The notes beneath the pieces are model-generated. The model made no database searches and was not told the DNA's origin. It saw only the letters and a program-made list of their open reading frames with translations. Positions 33,194-42,756 of a DNA stretch of 59,312 bases are shown here, one piece after another. This stretch comes from Acetobacter indonesiensis (GTDB lineage: Bacteria; Pseudomonadota; Alphaproteobacteria; Acetobacterales; Acetobacteraceae). The translations under genes were made by a program, and so were the position numbers. Where the stretch lies: the NCBI RefSeq assembly GCF_000963945.1, contig NZ_BAMW01000092.1, positions 1 through 59,312 of the forward strand, written 5' to 3'. Within the stretch, counting starts at the first letter, position 1; each line of letters begins with the position of its first letter.

Positions 33194-33760
33194 ATGATTT
33201 CGCTTCAAGCCACCAAGACAGCTCTCGTCCTGATCGATCTCCAGAAAGGTATCACGGGGCTCCCCCTGGCTCCGACATCGGGTGCTTTGATTGTTAAGCG
33301 ATCGAAAGAACTTGCAACGCGTTTCCGGGCTGCCGGGGCTCCGGTTATTCTGGTGAATGTCGCATTTGCACCAGATTTCGCCGATGCGTTGCATACAGCT
33401 GTTGAACGCTCGTTCTCTCCACTTGGAGGCTTTGCGCCAGATTGGGCAGAATTGGTCGACGGGCTTGCCGAACCGACCGATCTGCGCGTCACGAAACGGC
33501 AATGGGGTGCATTCTACGGTACGGATCTCGATCTCCAATTACGTCGCCGCGGGATCACGAGCATTGTGCTCGGCGGAATCGCCACCAATCTGGGCGTGGA
33601 GTCTACGGCCAGAGCGGCGCACGAGCATGGATATAACGTCGTGCTCGCCACGGATGTCATGTCCACCTTCACGGAAGAGATGCAGCGTTTTGCCTGCGAG
33701 GAGATTTTCCCTCGTCTGGGCCGTGTGATGACGAGTAACGCGATCGCGCTGGAGGCGTGA
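33194..33760 (+). CDS. Isochorismatase-like hydrolase with Gly at the nucleophile position
   Basis: The 188-aa protein has the family fold: Asp15 in ALVLIDLQKG, Lys101 in VTKRQWGAF and the segment GIATNLGVESTARAAHEHG. Where cysteine hydrolases such as nicotinamidase have Cys, this one has Gly134, as in EntB-type isochorismatases that lack a cysteine nucleophile. An amidase role is therefore unlikely; an enol-ether or unknown hydrolysis is possible. It is the first gene of a TetR-controlled pair with an MFS exporter. Confidence 0.85.
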   Translation: MISLQATKTALVLIDLQKGITGLPLAPTSGALIVKRSKELATRFRAAGAPVILVNVAFAPDFADALHTAVERSFSPLGGFAPDWAELVDGLAEPTDLRVTKRQWGAFYGTDLDLQLRRRGITSIVLGGIATNLGVESTARAAHEHGYNVVLATDVMSTFTEEMQRFACEEIFPRLGRVMTSNAIALEA

Positions 33761-33808
33761 GCGCATGGCGGATGTCTGCGCGTCTCGCGGCTCCCGGCGA
33801 GATCATTC

Positions 33809-35227
33809 ATGAACGCCGGAACGTCGTCGCCAGCCTCAGGCTCGGATCAACTACCACCAGGCACTTGGAAAATCGTGAGCGTCGCGTCGATCGGGTCTTT
33901 CATGGCACAACTGGACGCCACGATCGTCAATGTGTCGCTCCCCGATCTTGTTACGACCCTACACGCACCGTTTTCAAGCGTTCAGTGGGTGGTCAGCGGC
34001 TATCTTCTGGCGCTCGCCCTGACGCTGCCGCTGAACGGTTGGCTCGTGAGCCGCATCGGAGGGCGTGCGGTCTATTTATGGTGTTTCGGCGCTTTCACGC
34101 TGACATCTGGCCTCTGCGCGCTGGCGTGGTCCGCGCCGTCCCTGATCGGGTTCCGTCTGCTGCAGGGCATGGCGGGCGGCCTGCTTGCGCCTATGGCGCA
34201 GATGACCGTTGCCCGTGTGGCGGGTCGGCAGATGCCGAGGGTTGCGAGTGCGATGACGGCACCCGTTCTGCTCGCGCCGCTTCTCGGACCCGTCGTCGCG
34301 GGTGCCATTCTCTCCGTCGCGTCCTGGCGATGGATCTTTCTTCTCAATGTCCCAGTCGGGCTTGCGGCCTTTATCCTCGCCGTTCTGTTTCTCCCGGACG
34401 ACAGGCACGACGAGCGCCGCCGACGGCTTGATCTGACAGGACTTGGATATCTTGCACCCGCCCTCATCACGCTTCTCTACGGCATGGATCATGTCACCCG
34501 ACCCTACGGATCAGCGACCCTGGGTGCGTCCCTCATGCTGTTCGTCCTGTATATTAGATCCGCACGACGCAAGGGTGATGACGCGCTGATCGACCTGCAT
34601 CTGCTGCGTGCGCCCGTCTTTTCGGTGTCGGCAATTATCATGTTTCTGACGAACGGGGTGTCGTTTGCCGGTCAGATGCTTCTACCCGTATGGCTGATCC
34701 ACGCCTGCGGTGTCTCGCCTGAGCGGACGGGCCTGTTCATGGCACCCCTGGGTCTGGGGATGATGTGTGTCTATCCGCTCATTGGCCGTCTGAGTGACCG
34801 GTTTGACACGCGCGATCTGACCGGCTGCGGGGCTCTTTTGTCGTTGGTCGGCACAGTGATTTTGGTGGTGCTCGCCTATAGCGGGCTAAACGTCGCCCTG
34901 CTGACCATAGCATTGTTATTGCGTGGCGGCGGCGGGGGTGCCATCGGCATTCCGGCGATGAGCGCGGGATACGCTTCGATCGCGCGCGCGGACATCCCGA
35001 TGGCAACGACTGCGCTGAACATCATGCAAAGGATTGGCGGGCCAACATTGATTACAGCGTGCGCCACATTCCTTGGGTGGCAGCTTTCGGAAGTCGGTCC
35101 GTCTTATGTCGCATCAGAGGCTTATGCCAAAACGTTTGGATTGCTTGCGTTATTCCATGGCGCTCTATTGCTCGCCACGCGCTTCATCCAGCCTTCGGAA
35201 AAGAAACGCCAGTTCGGGCCGAACTGA
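33809..35227 (+). CDS. MFS drug exporter, DHA2 (14-helix) family
   Basis: The 472-aa protein has the EmrB/QacA-type features: FMAQLDATIVNVSLPDLV in helix 1, the WVVSGYLLALALTLPLNGWL segment, RIGGRAVYLW and a motif C-like region (VASAMTAPVLLAPLLGPVVAG). It would export hydrophobic toxic compounds by proton antiport. It follows the isochorismatase-like gene by 48 bp and probably shares its TetR regulation. Confidence 0.92.
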   Translation: MNAGTSSPASGSDQLPPGTWKIVSVASIGSFMAQLDATIVNVSLPDLVTTLHAPFSSVQWVVSGYLLALALTLPLNGWLVSRIGGRAVYLWCFGAFTLTSGLCALAWSAPSLIGFRLLQGMAGGLLAPMAQMTVARVAGRQMPRVASAMTAPVLLAPLLGPVVAGAILSVASWRWIFLLNVPVGLAAFILAVLFLPDDRHDERRRRLDLTGLGYLAPALITLLYGMDHVTRPYGSATLGASLMLFVLYIRSARRKGDDALIDLHLLRAPVFSVSAIIMFLTNGVSFAGQMLLPVWLIHACGVSPERTGLFMAPLGLGMMCVYPLIGRLSDRFDTRDLTGCGALLSLVGTVILVVLAYSGLNVALLTIALLLRGGGGGAIGIPAMSAGYASIARADIPMATTALNIMQRIGGPTLITACATFLGWQLSEVGPSYVASEAYAKTFGLLALFHGALLLATRFIQPSEKKRQFGPN

Positions 35228-35362
35228 ACCTATCGGGCATTGATACTCACCTGAGAAAATAAAGTCATTCAGACTCACGTGGTCAACCTATGTCCGCCAT
35301 GTGGATCATTTCCGAATGCATGAAATATCCGAAAAGAGTCGACAACGGAAGTTCCGCGCCCC

Positions 35363-35674
35363 TCACGCCCTGCTGATCAGTTCGTCCAGCGCCCTTATGA
35401 TTGTGTCCTGATCGCGTTCGGCCAGGACGCCGACGGCGGGTCCAAGCCGCGTGGCGGGGAGGGTCGCCAGATCGAACGGATTGGCGAAGACCTCCTCTCC
35501 CTCGACTTCGAGATACGGCGTCAGCGGGTGATCTGGCGGCGCGCTGCCCGATCGTCTGACGAGCGGCATGACGACGCGGCCCACGCTGCGGTCCAGACGG
35601 CTGCTCTGGATCTGGACCACGAACGGGATATCCCGGTTCCGGCCAGGGTTTCGGTAGATCGTGAATTGCGGCAT
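35363..35674 (-). CDS. ccdB: CcdB-family toxin (gyrase poison)
   Basis: The 103-aa protein has the CcdB plan: PQFTIYRNPGRNRDIPFVVQ at the start, QSSRLDRSVGRVVMPLV and a C-terminal DQDTIIRALDELISRA. CcdB traps DNA gyrase. It lies 4 bp after the antitoxin gene. The 135-bp gap to the convergent MFS gene shows no terminator that I can support. Confidence 0.9.
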   Translation of the reverse strand: MPQFTIYRNPGRNRDIPFVVQIQSSRLDRSVGRVVMPLVRRSGSAPPDHPLTPYLEVEGEEVFANPFDLATLPATRLGPAVGVLAERDQDTIIRALDELISRA

Positions 35675-35678
35675 CGGA

Positions 35679-35948
35679 TCAGAGCGTCGAGAATTCGTCG
35701 CTCAGGAAGCCGTGCCGCGCGTGCAGATCGTTCACCGCGTCGATCACCCCGTCGAGCTTGCGCTGTTCGTCCTCGCGTTGCTGGCGTGCGTATTGCAGGT
35801 AGTCTCCCAGCAGGGTCTCGACCGTCGCCGAAAGATTGGGCGTCACTTCCCGGACCTGCGCCAGCAGATCGGTGTTGAGCGACAGATTGACCGGGCGGCG
35901 GGGCGCGCTCCGGTCATAGGAAACGCCGAGGCTGGTGCGGCTGGGCAT
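35679..35948 (-). CDS. ccdA: CcdA-family antitoxin
   Basis: The 89-aa protein has an N-terminal ribbon-helix-helix strand (RRPVNLSLNTDLLAQVREV) and a C-terminal toxin-binding tail (GVIDAVNDLHARHGFLSDEF) ending as CcdA proteins do. ATG 35948 follows AGGAG. A palindromic site is found just upstream. The pair sits directly before traG and would stabilise the element. Confidence 0.9.
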   Translation of the reverse strand: MPSRTSLGVSYDRSAPRRPVNLSLNTDLLAQVREVTPNLSATVETLLGDYLQYARQQREDEQRKLDGVIDAVNDLHARHGFLSDEFSTL

Positions 35949-35962
35949 GATCCGACTCCTTA

Positions 35963-35979
35963 TGCGCATATCGTGCGCA
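35963..35979. promoter_or_regulatory. Probable ccdAB operator
   Basis: Two TGCGCA hexamers separated by five bases (TATCG), within 15 bases of the ccdA start. This is a typical ribbon-helix-helix dimer-of-dimers layout. Confidence 0.45.
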
Positions 35980-36121
35980 AGATATGAGGATGCCGACGCC
36001 AGACCGCAACGCGCAAGTATTTTTTCGCTCCTGCTCGCTCTGGTACGACGGCCACAAGTTCGCGCTTGTGCCCTGGAAAATCCCGGTTCTTCGCTGTCTT
36101 CCATGACGACGGGAGGGATCG

Positions 36122-38122
36122 ATGGACCAGCCGGGAACACGTATCCAGTGGGGGCAGGCGCTGCTGGTCCTGTCCATGATCGTGCTGTCCTGGTGGACGG
36201 CGACACAATGGACGGCCTGGGAACTGGCGTTCCAGCCGGAACTCGGCCGCCCGTGGTTTATGGTCCTGCACCGCTGGCCGGTCTATGCCCCGCCACTGTT
36301 CTTCTGGTGGTGGTACGAGTTCGACGCCTACGCGCCGGCGGTGTTCGCGCGCGGCGCTTGGATCGCGGGTTCGGGCGGGGTTCTGGCTTTTGCCGCAGCC
36401 GTGGCGCTGTCCGTCCATCGCGCCCGCGAGGCGAAGCGCGCGGCAACTTACGGCTCCGCCCGATGGGCCGAGGATGCGGAAATCCGTGCGGCCGGGCTGC
36501 TGGGCGAGGATGGCGTGGTGCTGGGCAAATACCGCCGGGCCTATCTCCGACATGACGGTCCCGAGCACGTCCTGACCTTCGCACCGACGCGCACCGGCAA
36601 GGGTGTGGGAATGGTGATCCCCACGCTCCTGACCTGGCCGGGTTCGGCCATCATCCATGATATCAAGGGCGAGAACTGGCAGATTACCGCCGGTTTCCGG
36701 AATCGCTTCGGGCGGGTGCTGCTGTTCGACCCCACCAATCCGGCGTCCTCAGCCTATAATCCGCTGCTGGAGGTCCGGCGGGGGGCGTCGGAGGTTCGCG
36801 ACGTGCAGAACATCGCCGACATTCTGGTCGATCCCGAAGGATCGCTGGAGCGGCGCAATCATTGGGAGAAAACCTCCCATGCTCTGCTGGTCGGGGCGAT
36901 CCTGCATGTGCTTTACGCCGAGGATGACAAGACGCTCGCCGGGGTGGCAAAATTCCTCTCCGACCCGAAGCGGTCGATCGAGGCGACCCTGTCGGCTATG
37001 ATGCGAACATCGCATCTCGGGATGGCCGGGCCTCATCCCGTCGTGGCCTCAGCGGCGCGGGAATTGCTGAACAAGTCGGACAACGAGCGCTCCGGCGTGC
37101 TGTCCACCGCCATGTCGTTTCTTGGCCTCTACCGCGATCCGGTGGTGGCCACCGTGACCAGTCGCTGCGAATGGCGGATCGGCGACCTGCTGGAGGGCGA
37201 CCAGCCTGTCTCGCTGTATTTCGTCATCCCGCCTTCGGATATCAGCCGCACCAAGCCGCTGATCCGCCTGATCCTCAACCAGATCGGGCGGCGGCTGACG
37301 GAGGATCTGTCCGGCCGGGAGGGGCGGCGTCGTCTGCTGCTGATGCTCGACGAGTTTCCTGCTCTCGGCCGGCTGGATTTCTTCGAGAGCGCGCTGGCTT
37401 TTATGGCGGGTTACGGGATCAAGGCGTTTCTGATCGCCCAAAGCCTGAACCAGATCGACAAGGCTTATGGTCAGAACAATAGCATTCTCGATAACTGTCA
37501 TGTCCGGGTCAGTTTCGCGACCAATGATGAACGCACCGCGAAGCGGGTTTCCGATGGTTTGGGCGTGGCGACCGAGATTCGGTCGCAGAAGAACTATGCC
37601 GGACATCGGCTGTCGCCCTGGCTCGGACACCTCATGGTTTCGCGTCAGGAGAGCGCGCGCCCCCTGATGACGGTGGGCGAGATCATGCAGATCCCGGCAC
37701 GAGAGGAAGTGGTTATGGTGGCGGGGTGTCCGCCCATCCGGGCGCGGAAAGCGCGGTATTTCCGGGACCGCCGCTTCGTTGAGCGCGTCCTGCCGCCGCC
37801 AGATCCGGCGCAACTGCCACGGCCGGTCCAGCCTGATGACTGGCGTGACCGTCCATCTCCTGCCACCCCGTCACCGGAGGAGACGGGGTCGCCGGCAGCG
37901 CCTGACAGGCCCGACGATGCTGACAGCGATGAATCGCTCGGCACGGGACGGAAATGGTCGCGCGAGCATGACCCGGCGGATCCCGCCAAACACAGGAAGC
38001 GCACTGCACCCGACCTCTTTGGTGAGGAACTGCCACCGGATCCGGAAGCACGGGATCGCGCCGACCTGACACGGATTGCCCGTCAGGCAGGGCTCGATCG
38101 TGGCAACGATCTCGGACTGTGA
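36122..38122 (+). CDS. traG: TraG/VirD4 coupling ATPase
   Basis: The 666-aa protein has two to three N-terminal membrane helices, Walker A PTRTGKGVGM (Lys160), Walker B LLMLDEFPALG (Asp410-Glu411) and the C-terminal hydrophilic tail of TraG. It couples the relaxase-DNA complex to the Trb channel at the inner membrane. It starts the tra/trb block, read away from ccdAB, and is separated from the relaxase gene by 13 kb of cargo. Length is normal. Confidence 0.95.
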   Translation: MDQPGTRIQWGQALLVLSMIVLSWWTATQWTAWELAFQPELGRPWFMVLHRWPVYAPPLFFWWWYEFDAYAPAVFARGAWIAGSGGVLAFAAAVALSVHRAREAKRAATYGSARWAEDAEIRAAGLLGEDGVVLGKYRRAYLRHDGPEHVLTFAPTRTGKGVGMVIPTLLTWPGSAIIHDIKGENWQITAGFRNRFGRVLLFDPTNPASSAYNPLLEVRRGASEVRDVQNIADILVDPEGSLERRNHWEKTSHALLVGAILHVLYAEDDKTLAGVAKFLSDPKRSIEATLSAMMRTSHLGMAGPHPVVASAARELLNKSDNERSGVLSTAMSFLGLYRDPVVATVTSRCEWRIGDLLEGDQPVSLYFVIPPSDISRTKPLIRLILNQIGRRLTEDLSGREGRRRLLLMLDEFPALGRLDFFESALAFMAGYGIKAFLIAQSLNQIDKAYGQNNSILDNCHVRVSFATNDERTAKRVSDGLGVATEIRSQKNYAGHRLSPWLGHLMVSRQESARPLMTVGEIMQIPAREEVVMVAGCPPIRARKARYFRDRRFVERVLPPPDPAQLPRPVQPDDWRDRPSPATPSPEETGSPAAPDRPDDADSDESLGTGRKWSREHDPADPAKHRKRTAPDLFGEELPPDPEARDRADLTRIARQAGLDRGNDLGL

Positions 38123-38129
38123 GGGCGCA

Positions 38130-38561
38130 ATGAGGACATCCCCCAAGAAGGCGCGGCTGTCGGTCTATCTGGAACCGAAACTGCTGGATGCCCTGACCGC
38201 GCACGCGGCACGGCGCGATCTTTCCCTGTCTCTCGTGGCGGAAGCGGCCATCGCGTCCTTCCTGTCGCCCGATGCCGATGAACGACGGGAAGCGGCGATG
38301 AGCCGCAGGCTGGACCGCCTCGACCGGCAGGTCGCCCGCATGGAGCGCGATCTCGGGATCAGCCTTGAGACGCTGGCCCTGTTTATCCGCTACTGGATGA
38401 CGGTCAGCCCGCCCTTGCCGGAACCGGCGGCCGCCGCGGCTCGGGCTCAGGGGGCGGAACGGTATGAGGCGTTCGTGGCCGCCCTTGGTCGACGACTCAG
38501 CCGGGGGCCATTTTTCCGGCATGAGATCCCCGACGATGTACCTCCCGCAGCGGAATCCTGA
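38130..38561 (+). CDS. CopG-like ribbon-helix-helix protein of the trb operon
   Basis: The 143-aa protein has an N-terminal ribbon-helix-helix (KKARLSVYLEPKLLDALTAH), a helical middle with coiled-coil character (RLDRLDRQVARMERDLGIS) and a hydrophobic stretch. It always lies between traG and trbB in this ICE family and may regulate trb. It starts 7 bp after traG. The 147-bp gap to trbB has a direct repeat TACGATC, which could be a binding site. Confidence 0.8.
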   Translation: MRTSPKKARLSVYLEPKLLDALTAHAARRDLSLSLVAEAAIASFLSPDADERREAAMSRRLDRLDRQVARMERDLGISLETLALFIRYWMTVSPPLPEPAAAAARAQGAERYEAFVAALGRRLSRGPFFRHEIPDDVPPAAES

Positions 38562-38708
38562 TCCCGCGATCCGCAAGTAAAAACCGCATCCGTTACGATC
38601 CTGTACGATCGCAGGAAAATGCTGTTGAAAACGGGAGGAAGCAGCACTCTCTAATGATCCCCGTCGTCGTCCGGAGAGGCCGGATGATCCAAATGGACGG
38701 GGATTCCC

Positions 38709-39809
38709 ATGGCGGTTACACCGATTGAAAGTGGTGCCCGACAGCGCGGCATATCCATGCTGCGCACGGCGATGGGACCGGCGATTGCCCGGCATCTCGC
38801 TGATCCCGCTGTGGTCGAGGTCATGCTCAATCCCGATGGGCGGCTGTGGATCGATCGGCTGTCAGAGGGCATGGCCAACACGGGCGACGTCATCACGTCG
38901 GCCGATGCCGAGCGCATTGTCCGTCTTGTCGCGCACCATGTTGGAGCGGAGGTGCATGAGGGTGCGCCACGCGTCTCGGCGGAACTACCAACCGGTGAGC
39001 GGTTCGAGGGGTTGCTGCCGCCTGTGGTGACAGCCCCGAGTTTCGCGATCCGCAAACCGGCCGTCGCCGTGTTCACTCTCGATGACTATGTCGCTGCCGG
39101 GATCATGACCGATGCACAGGCAGATTCCCTGCGTCATGCGGTCTCGGAACGGAAAAACATCCTGGTCGTGGGCGGGACCAGCACGGGCAAGACCACGCTG
39201 GTCAATGCCCTCCTGGCCGAGGTGGCGAAGACCGACGACCGGGTCGTGCTGATCGAGGACACGCGCGAACTGCAATGCGCGGCACCTAACCTCGTGTCTC
39301 TGCGCACAAGGGACGGCATCGTCACGTTGTCCGAACTGGTGCGCTCGGCCCTGCGGCTGCGGCCCGACCGTATCCCGATTGGCGAGGTACGCGGTCCCGA
39401 GGCGCTGGATCTGCTGAAAGCCTGGGGCACCGGCCATCCCGGCGGCATCGGCACGCTGCATGCCGACACCGCCATCGGTGCCCTGCACCGTATGGAGCAA
39501 CTGATCCAGGAGATCGTGGTCACGGTGCCTCGTGCGCTGATCGCCGAGACCATCGACGTGATCGCTGTCCTCTCCGGGCGGGGCACGCAGCGCCGACTGT
39601 CCGAACTCGCCACCGTGGACGGGCTTGACCCCGCTACAGGCGCTTATTGCATCCATCCCTTCCAGCTTCGGGAGAATCCTAATGACCCATGCCATGACCC
39701 GCGTGCGTCGGCACGCGCCTGCACTCTCCACCGTGCTGCTTCTGTCCATCGCATGGTGCTCCTCGGCCCTGGCCTCGGGCTCGGACATGCCGTGGGAGGA
39801 ACCGCTTAA
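38709..39809 (+). CDS. trbB: TrbB secretion ATPase with an extended C-terminus
   Basis: The protein is a VirB11-type hexameric ATPase: Walker [10 protein letters not shown] (residues 155-163), an IEDTREL segment, an [20 protein letters not shown] region and [16 protein letters not shown]. It powers pilus assembly. The frame does not stop at the usual place (about residue 320). Instead it runs 128 bases into trbC, adding about 42 residues of Arg/His-rich shadow sequence. A small indel near 39660-39680 may have removed the natural stop. Confidence 0.9.
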   Translation: MAVTPIESGARQRGISMLRTAMGPAIARHLADPAVVEVMLNPDGRLWIDRLSEGMANTGDVITSADAERIVRLVAHHVGAEVHEGAPRVSAELPTGERFEGLLPPVVTAPSFAIRKPAVAVFTLDDYVAAGIMTDAQADSLRHAVSERKNILVVGGTSTGKTTLVNALLAEVAKTDDRVVLIEDTRELQCAAPNLVSLRTRDGIVTLSELVRSALRLRPDRIPIGEVRGPEALDLLKAWGTGHPGGIGTLHADTAIGALHRMEQLIQEIVVTVPRALIAETIDVIAVLSGRGTQRRLSELATVDGLDPATGAYCIHPFQLRENPNDPCHDPRASARACTLHRAASVHRMVLLGPGLGLGHAVGGTA

Positions 39810-40014
39810 CCAGATCTTGGAATCCGTGCAGGGGCCGGTGGCGCGCATCGTGTCGGTGATCATCATCACTGTGACCGGCCTGACCCTGGCGTTCGGGGAA
39901 ACATCGGGAGGGTTCCGTCGCCTGATCCAGATCGTCTTCGGACTCAGCATCGCTTTTGCAGCGTCCAGCTTCTTCCTCTCGTTCTTCAGCTTCTCGGGCG
40001 GAGCACTGATCTGA
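39682..40014 (+). CDS. trbC: TrbC pilin subunit
   Basis: The 110-aa precursor has a long signal sequence ([21 protein letters not shown]) and two membrane helices. It is the VirB2-like pilin, cyclised by TraF in RP4. The ATG lies inside the trbB frame. Its stop shares bases with the trbD start (TGATGG). Confidence 0.88.
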   Translation: MTHAMTRVRRHAPALSTVLLLSIAWCSSALASGSDMPWEEPLNQILESVQGPVARIVSVIIITVTGLTLAFGETSGGFRRLIQIVFGLSIAFAASSFFLSFFSFSGGALI

Positions 40015-40289
40015 TGGCGGGATATGACGATGACGCGGTGGCGGGCTTTCATGTCCCGGTGCATCGCTCGCTGACCGATCCCATCCTGCTGGGTGGGGCA
40101 CCCCGTGCCGTCGCCATCGCCAATGGCACGCTGGCGGCAGCGATCGCGCTCGGCCTGCGCCTGTGGCTGATCGGAGCCGTCTTCTGGATTGTCGGTCATG
40201 GGCTCGCGGTCTGGGGGGCGAAGCGCGACCCTTTCTTCATCGAGGTGGGACGGCGGCATCTTCGTTATCCCGCCTGGCTCCGGGCGTAG
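40014..40289 (+). CDS. trbD: TrbD (VirB3-like) inner-membrane protein
   Basis: The 91-aa protein has an N-terminal VHRSLTDPILLGGAPR motif and two hydrophobic helices, the VirB3/TrbD plan. It supports pilus assembly with TrbE. It overlaps trbC by one base, and trbE begins 13 bases after its stop. Confidence 0.9.
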   Translation: MAGYDDDAVAGFHVPVHRSLTDPILLGGAPRAVAIANGTLAAAIALGLRLWLIGAVFWIVGHGLAVWGAKRDPFFIEVGRRHLRYPAWLRA

Positions 40290-40302
40290 GGAAGGCAAGG
40301 TC

Positions 40303-42756
40303 ATGATGTCCCTTGGTGAATATCGCAGCCGTGCTGCCGTCCTGTCCGATTTTCTGCCCTGGGCGGCGCTCGTGGAGAAAGGCGTTGTTCTGAACAAGGA
40401 CGGTTCCTTCCAGCGCACGGCAAAAATTCGAGGCCCTGATCTGGACAGCGCCACACCGGCCGAACTGGTAGGGGTGACGGGGCGGCTGAACAATGCCCTG
40501 CGCCGTCTGGGCTCCGGCTGGGCCGTGTTCGTGGAAGCGCAGCGTGTGCCGGCGACACTTTACCCCGAGAGTGATTTCCCCGATGCGGCCAGCCAGATGG
40601 TCGATCTGGAACGTCGTGAACAGTTCGAGGATGAGGGCGCTCATTTCGAGAGCCGGTATTTCCTGACCCTGGTCTGGCTTCCGCCTGCGGAATCATCAGG
40701 CCGCGCCGAGCGTTTTCTCTATGAGGGCCGGGAGCGGGAGGGACCGGATCCGCATGGTATGCTTCATGCGTTCGTGGATCGCTCCGACCGGCTTCTGGCC
40801 CTGCTGGACGGGTTCATGCCCGAGGCCGTCTGGCTGGATGACGGCGAAACGCTGACCTATCTGCATTCCACGATTTCCACGCGGAACCAGCGGGTCCGGG
40901 TGCCGGAAATCCCGATGCACCTTGATGCGCTGCTGGTGGATCAGCCGCTCTCGGGCGGACTGGAACCCAAACTCGGCGATGCGTATCTGAAAACCCTGAC
41001 CATCACGGGTTTCCCCAGCCGCACCTTCCCCGGGATTCTGGACGATCTGAACCGGCTGGCGATGCCGTATCGGTGGTCTACCCGTGCGATCCTGCTGGAC
41101 AAGACGGATGCGACGAAGGTGCTGACGAAGATCAGGCGTCAATGGTTCGCAAAGCGCAAGAGTATTGCGGCCATTGTCCGCGAGGTCATGACCAACGAGG
41201 CGTCTGTTCTGGTGGACAATGACGCCGCCAACAAAGCCGCCGATGCCGACCTGGCCTTGCAATCACTGGGCGCCGATGATGTCGGGCAGGCTTACATCAC
41301 CGCGACCGTCACGGTGTGGGACGGCTCCGCGTCGATTGCCGCCGAAAAATTGCGGCTGGTCGAGAAGATCATTCAGGGCCGCGACTTCACCTGCATGACG
41401 GAAAGCCTCAACGCCGTGGAAGCCTGGCTCGGCTCTCTTCCCGGCCATGTCTACGCCAATGTCCGCCAGCCCCCGGTCTCGACCCTGAATCTGGCGCATA
41501 TGATCCCCCTATCTGCCGTGTGGGCCGGGCCGGAGCAAGACGGGCATTTCAGGGCAGCACCGCTGTTCTACGGCAGGACGGCGGGTGCCACACCGTTCCG
41601 GTTTTCCCTGCATGTCGGCGATGTGGGTCACACGCTGATCGCGGGACCAACAGGAGCCGGAAAATCCGTCCTGCTGGCGCTGATGGCGCTCCAGTTCCGC
41701 CGCTATGCGGGATCGCAGATTTTTGCCTTTGACTTTGGGGGTTCCATGCGGGCGGCAACGCTGGCAATGGGAGGCGACTGGCACGATCTCGGCGGCGGTT
41801 TGACCGATGATGATCCATCGGGAGAACAGGGCGGCAGTGTATCGCTCCAGCCGCTGGCAGCGATCGATGATCCTGACGAACGTAAATGGGCCAGCGAATG
41901 GCTCGGCCAGATCCTTGTCGGCGAGGGCGTGGCGCTGACGCCGGACGTCAAAGCCCATCTCTGGTCGGCCCTGACTTCCCTGGCGTCGTCGCCCGCTCAT
42001 GAACGGACCCTGTCAGGCGTGGTGGCGCTGCTTCAGTCCAACGCCCTCAAGCAGGCGCTGGCTCCCTATTGCCTTGGTGGTCCTTATGGCCGTCTGCTCG
42101 ACGCGGATGCTGAGCGGCTGGGTGATGCCGATGTGGTGGTGTTCGAGACGGAGGGCCTGATCGGCTCGGGTGCTGCATCATCCGTGCTGTCCTATCTGTT
42201 CCATCGGATCGAAGGTCGTCTGGACGGCCGCCCGACGCTGCTGGTCATCGATGAGGGCTGGCTGGTGCTGGATGACGGCGATTTTGCCGGCCAACTCCGG
42301 GAGTGGCTGAAAACGCTGCGCAAGAAGAACGCCAGCGTCATTTTCGCCACCCAGTCCCTGTCCGACATTGCCAATTCGTCGATCGCCCCGGCGGTGGTGG
42401 AAAGCTGCCCGACACGGATCTTTCTGCCTAACGAGCGGGCGATCGAGCCGCAGATCATGGCGCTCTATCGGGATTTTGGCCTGAACGACCGGCAGATCGC
42501 CATCATCGCCCGCGCGGCCTCGAAGCGGGAGTATTACTGCCAGACCCAGCGGGGAAACCGCCTGTTTGAACTGGGGCTCGGGCCTGTCGCACTCGCCCTG
42601 TGCGCCGCATCCGGCAAGGACGACCACAGACTGATTGATGCGGTTTTGGTGGAACACGGGCGGGACGGTTTTCTCCCTGCGTGGTTTGACGCGCGTGGCG
42701 TGTCATGGGCGGCAGATCTGTTGCGCGACGATCGTGGACCGGAGGGCGTGCCATGA
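40303..42756 (+). CDS. trbE: TrbE (VirB4-like) ATPase
   Basis: The 817-aa protein is the large VirB4-type ATPase of the channel, with Walker A GPTGAGKSV (from residue 448), Walker B LLVIDEGWLVLDD and the ATQSLSDIANSSIAPAVVES segment. It energises substrate transport and pilus assembly. ATG 40303 is preceded by AAGGCAAGG; a second ATG follows at once. The frame opens earlier inside trbD without likeness. Confidence 0.95.
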   Translation: MMSLGEYRSRAAVLSDFLPWAALVEKGVVLNKDGSFQRTAKIRGPDLDSATPAELVGVTGRLNNALRRLGSGWAVFVEAQRVPATLYPESDFPDAASQMVDLERREQFEDEGAHFESRYFLTLVWLPPAESSGRAERFLYEGREREGPDPHGMLHAFVDRSDRLLALLDGFMPEAVWLDDGETLTYLHSTISTRNQRVRVPEIPMHLDALLVDQPLSGGLEPKLGDAYLKTLTITGFPSRTFPGILDDLNRLAMPYRWSTRAILLDKTDATKVLTKIRRQWFAKRKSIAAIVREVMTNEASVLVDNDAANKAADADLALQSLGADDVGQAYITATVTVWDGSASIAAEKLRLVEKIIQGRDFTCMTESLNAVEAWLGSLPGHVYANVRQPPVSTLNLAHMIPLSAVWAGPEQDGHFRAAPLFYGRTAGATPFRFSLHVGDVGHTLIAGPTGAGKSVLLALMALQFRRYAGSQIFAFDFGGSMRAATLAMGGDWHDLGGGLTDDDPSGEQGGSVSLQPLAAIDDPDERKWASEWLGQILVGEGVALTPDVKAHLWSALTSLASSPAHERTLSGVVALLQSNALKQALAPYCLGGPYGRLLDADAERLGDADVVVFETEGLIGSGAASSVLSYLFHRIEGRLDGRPTLLVIDEGWLVLDDGDFAGQLREWLKTLRKKNASVIFATQSLSDIANSSIAPAVVESCPTRIFLPNERAIEPQIMALYRDFGLNDRQIAIIARAASKREYYCQTQRGNRLFELGLGPVALALCAASGKDDHRLIDAVLVEHGRDGFLPAWFDARGVSWAADLLRDDRGPEGVP

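Noticed and set aside
37713..38795. 360-aa minus-strand frame across traG end and the CopG-like gene
   Set aside because: Overlaps two well-supported plus-strand genes and shows no recognisable domain.
38985..40493. 502-aa open frame antisense to trbB-trbC-trbD-trbE
   Set aside because: Typical GC-rich mirror frame of real genes, with low-complexity composition and no family motif.
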